From contig NZ_FOBB01000007.1 of NCBI RefSeq assembly GCF_900109685.1, positions 186,001 through 250,000 of the forward strand: 64,000 nt of DNA, in the 5' to 3' direction. Positions 62,943 through 64,000 of the stretch are shown here, piece after piece. The notes below the pieces were generated by a model. It did not search any database. It saw only the letters and a program-made list of their open reading frames with translations, and had not been told where the DNA came from. How positions within the stretch are numbered: the first letter of the stretch is position 1; every line of letters starts with the position of its first letter. Source of the DNA: Chitinophaga rupis. Lineage in GTDB: Bacteria; Bacteroidota; Bacteroidia; Chitinophagales; Chitinophagaceae. A program made the position numbers and the translations under genes.

Positions 62943-63992
62943 ATGAAATTATCGCAATTCAAGTTCGATCTTCCTTTAAATCTGATCGCGCAGCACCCTT
63001 CCAAATCAAGAGATGAATCCCGTTTAATGGTGGTTAACCGTGCCACCGGGAAAATTGAGCACAAAGTTTTCAGGGACATTATCGGTTATTTCAACGATAA
63101 GGATGTAATGGTGGTGAACAACACCAAGGTATTCCCTGCACGTTTGTATGGCCGTAAAGAAAAAACCGGCGCCAAAATAGAAGTATTCCTGCTACGTGAG
63201 CTGAACAAGCAGAACCGCCTGTGGGATGTGATCGTAGACCCTGCCCGTAAAATACGTGTAGGTAACAAGCTGTATTTTGGAGACGATGAATCACTGGTAG
63301 CAGAAGTTATTGATAACACTACTTCCAGGGGCCGTACCATCCGCTTTTTATTTGAAGGCAATGATGATGAGTTTAAGGCAGTGCTGGACACCCTGGGTGA
63401 AACGCCTCTGCCTAAGTACATCAAACGTAAGCCTGAAGATGAGGACAAAGAGCGTTACCAGACCGTATATGCAAAATACGAAGGTGCAGTAGCCGCTCCC
63501 ACCGCAGGTTTACACTTTAGCCGTGAGCTGATCAAACGCCTGGAAATTAAAGGGGTGAAGTTTGCAGAAGTAACGCTGCATACCGGTTTAGGTACTTTCC
63601 GGCCCATTGAAGTGGAAGACCTCAGCAAACACAAAATGGATGCAGAGTACTTCCATATTGAGGAATACGCCGTAAAGATCGTGAACAAGGCCAAGGACGA
63701 AAACCGTAAGATCTGCGCCATTGGTACCACTACCGTAAGGGCTGTAGAATCTTCCGTAACCGCGCAAAATCACTTAAAGGCAGCTGAAGGCTGGACCAAT
63801 ACCTTCATTCACCCGCCCTACGATTTTTCTATTCCCAATGCGCTGGTGACCAACTTTCACCTGCCTAAAACCAGCCTGTTGATCATGGTATGCGCCTTTG
63901 CAGGGTACGACCTGATCATGGAAGCTTACCAGCAGGCAATTAAAGAGAAATACCGCTTCTTCAGCTATGGCGATGCCATGCTGATCCTGTAA
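62943..63992 (+). CDS. queA: S-adenosylmethionine:tRNA ribosyltransferase-isomerase
   Basis: A 349-residue QueA of normal length. [20 protein letters not shown] (about 10-29), [21 protein letters not shown] (read as [13 protein letters not shown] and KEKTG), [19 protein letters not shown] (about 182-192) and [12 protein letters not shown] are signatures. It transfers and rearranges the ribose of S-adenosylmethionine onto preQ1 in tRNA to make epoxyqueuosine. The gene is complete, ending 8 bp from the window edge. Confidence 0.97.
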   Translation: MKLSQFKFDLPLNLIAQHPSKSRDESRLMVVNRATGKIEHKVFRDIIGYFNDKDVMVVNNTKVFPARLYGRKEKTGAKIEVFLLRELNKQNRLWDVIVDPARKIRVGNKLYFGDDESLVAEVIDNTTSRGRTIRFLFEGNDDEFKAVLDTLGETPLPKYIKRKPEDEDKERYQTVYAKYEGAVAAPTAGLHFSRELIKRLEIKGVKFAEVTLHTGLGTFRPIEVEDLSKHKMDAEYFHIEEYAVKIVNKAKDENRKICAIGTTTVRAVESSVTAQNHLKAAEGWTNTFIHPPYDFSIPNALVTNFHLPKTSLLIMVCAFAGYDLIMEAYQQAIKEKYRFFSYGDAMLIL

Positions 63993-64000
63993 GCAGTTAA

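Overview
The window looks like a chromosomal segment of a Bacteroidota bacterium, most likely a Chitinophaga-like member of the Chitinophagaceae. Evidence: a SusC/SusD outer-membrane pair behind an ECF sigma/FecR cassette, two GH29 fucosidases, a GH144-like protein, an FMN-binding GltB-like protein, an ECF42/DGPF pair, and several promoters of the Bacteroidota type (TTTG, about 19-20 bp, TAnnTTTG). No rRNA, tRNA, CRISPR array, insertion sequence or prophage was recognised. All functional calls come from reading motifs, not from database searches.

Layout. 1-0.9 kb: end of zwf, then pgl (oxidative pentose phosphate pathway). 1.4-3.7 kb: a GH29 fucosidase overlapping an amidohydrolase_2/lactonase. 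3.7-8.1 kb, minus strand: GltB-like FMN protein, ECF42 sigma with its DGPF partner, MscS channel. 8.3-12.1 kb: mprF, a repeat-rich gap and a VirJ/AcvB-type hydrolase, a probable lysyl-lipid synthesis and removal pair. 12.1-15.0 kb: a nearly gene-free island with one small HTH gene, six TTAAC direct-repeat sites, about 101-bp tandem repeats and many hairpins, followed by a second GH29 fucosidase. 16.9-29.9 kb: a LuxR-type regulator, then a polysaccharide-utilisation locus (ECF sigma, FecR, SusC, SusD, GH144-like, GH2, alginate-lyase-like).

30.0-33.8 kb: a small orphan gene, a membrane protein that reads as sigma factor + anti-sigma segment + TM + TPR in one chain, and MarR, AraC/GyrI and SDR genes. 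33.9-41.5 kb: uxuA and glycerate kinase (hexuronate and glycerate catabolism), a Spy-like periplasmic protein, and two secreted amidohydrolase-fold proteins with degraded metal sites. 41.6-45.0 kb: tyrS and a divergent hscA-like chaperone gene. 45.1-51.1 kb, minus strand: a nucleotide-sugar operon (DegT aminotransferase, ugd, UXS, rfbB, rfbC, rfbD), divergent from waaA. 52.6-64 kb: mostly housekeeping (tdk, gtrA-like, accC, ccmB-ccmC-ccmD, gdhA, amn, a tandem peptide ABC ATPase, queA).

Two features run through the window. Many intergenic gaps hold hairpins built from short reiterated words, a different word set at each locus but with families recurring. The sugar-related loci may be co-regulated: an identical 12-bp palindromic core lies about 170-185 bp upstream of both the second fucosidase and the GH2 gene. 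The most unusual single protein is the sigma/anti-sigma/TPR fusion at 30.2-31.6 kb; the most unusual DNA is the 12.1-14.8 kb island.
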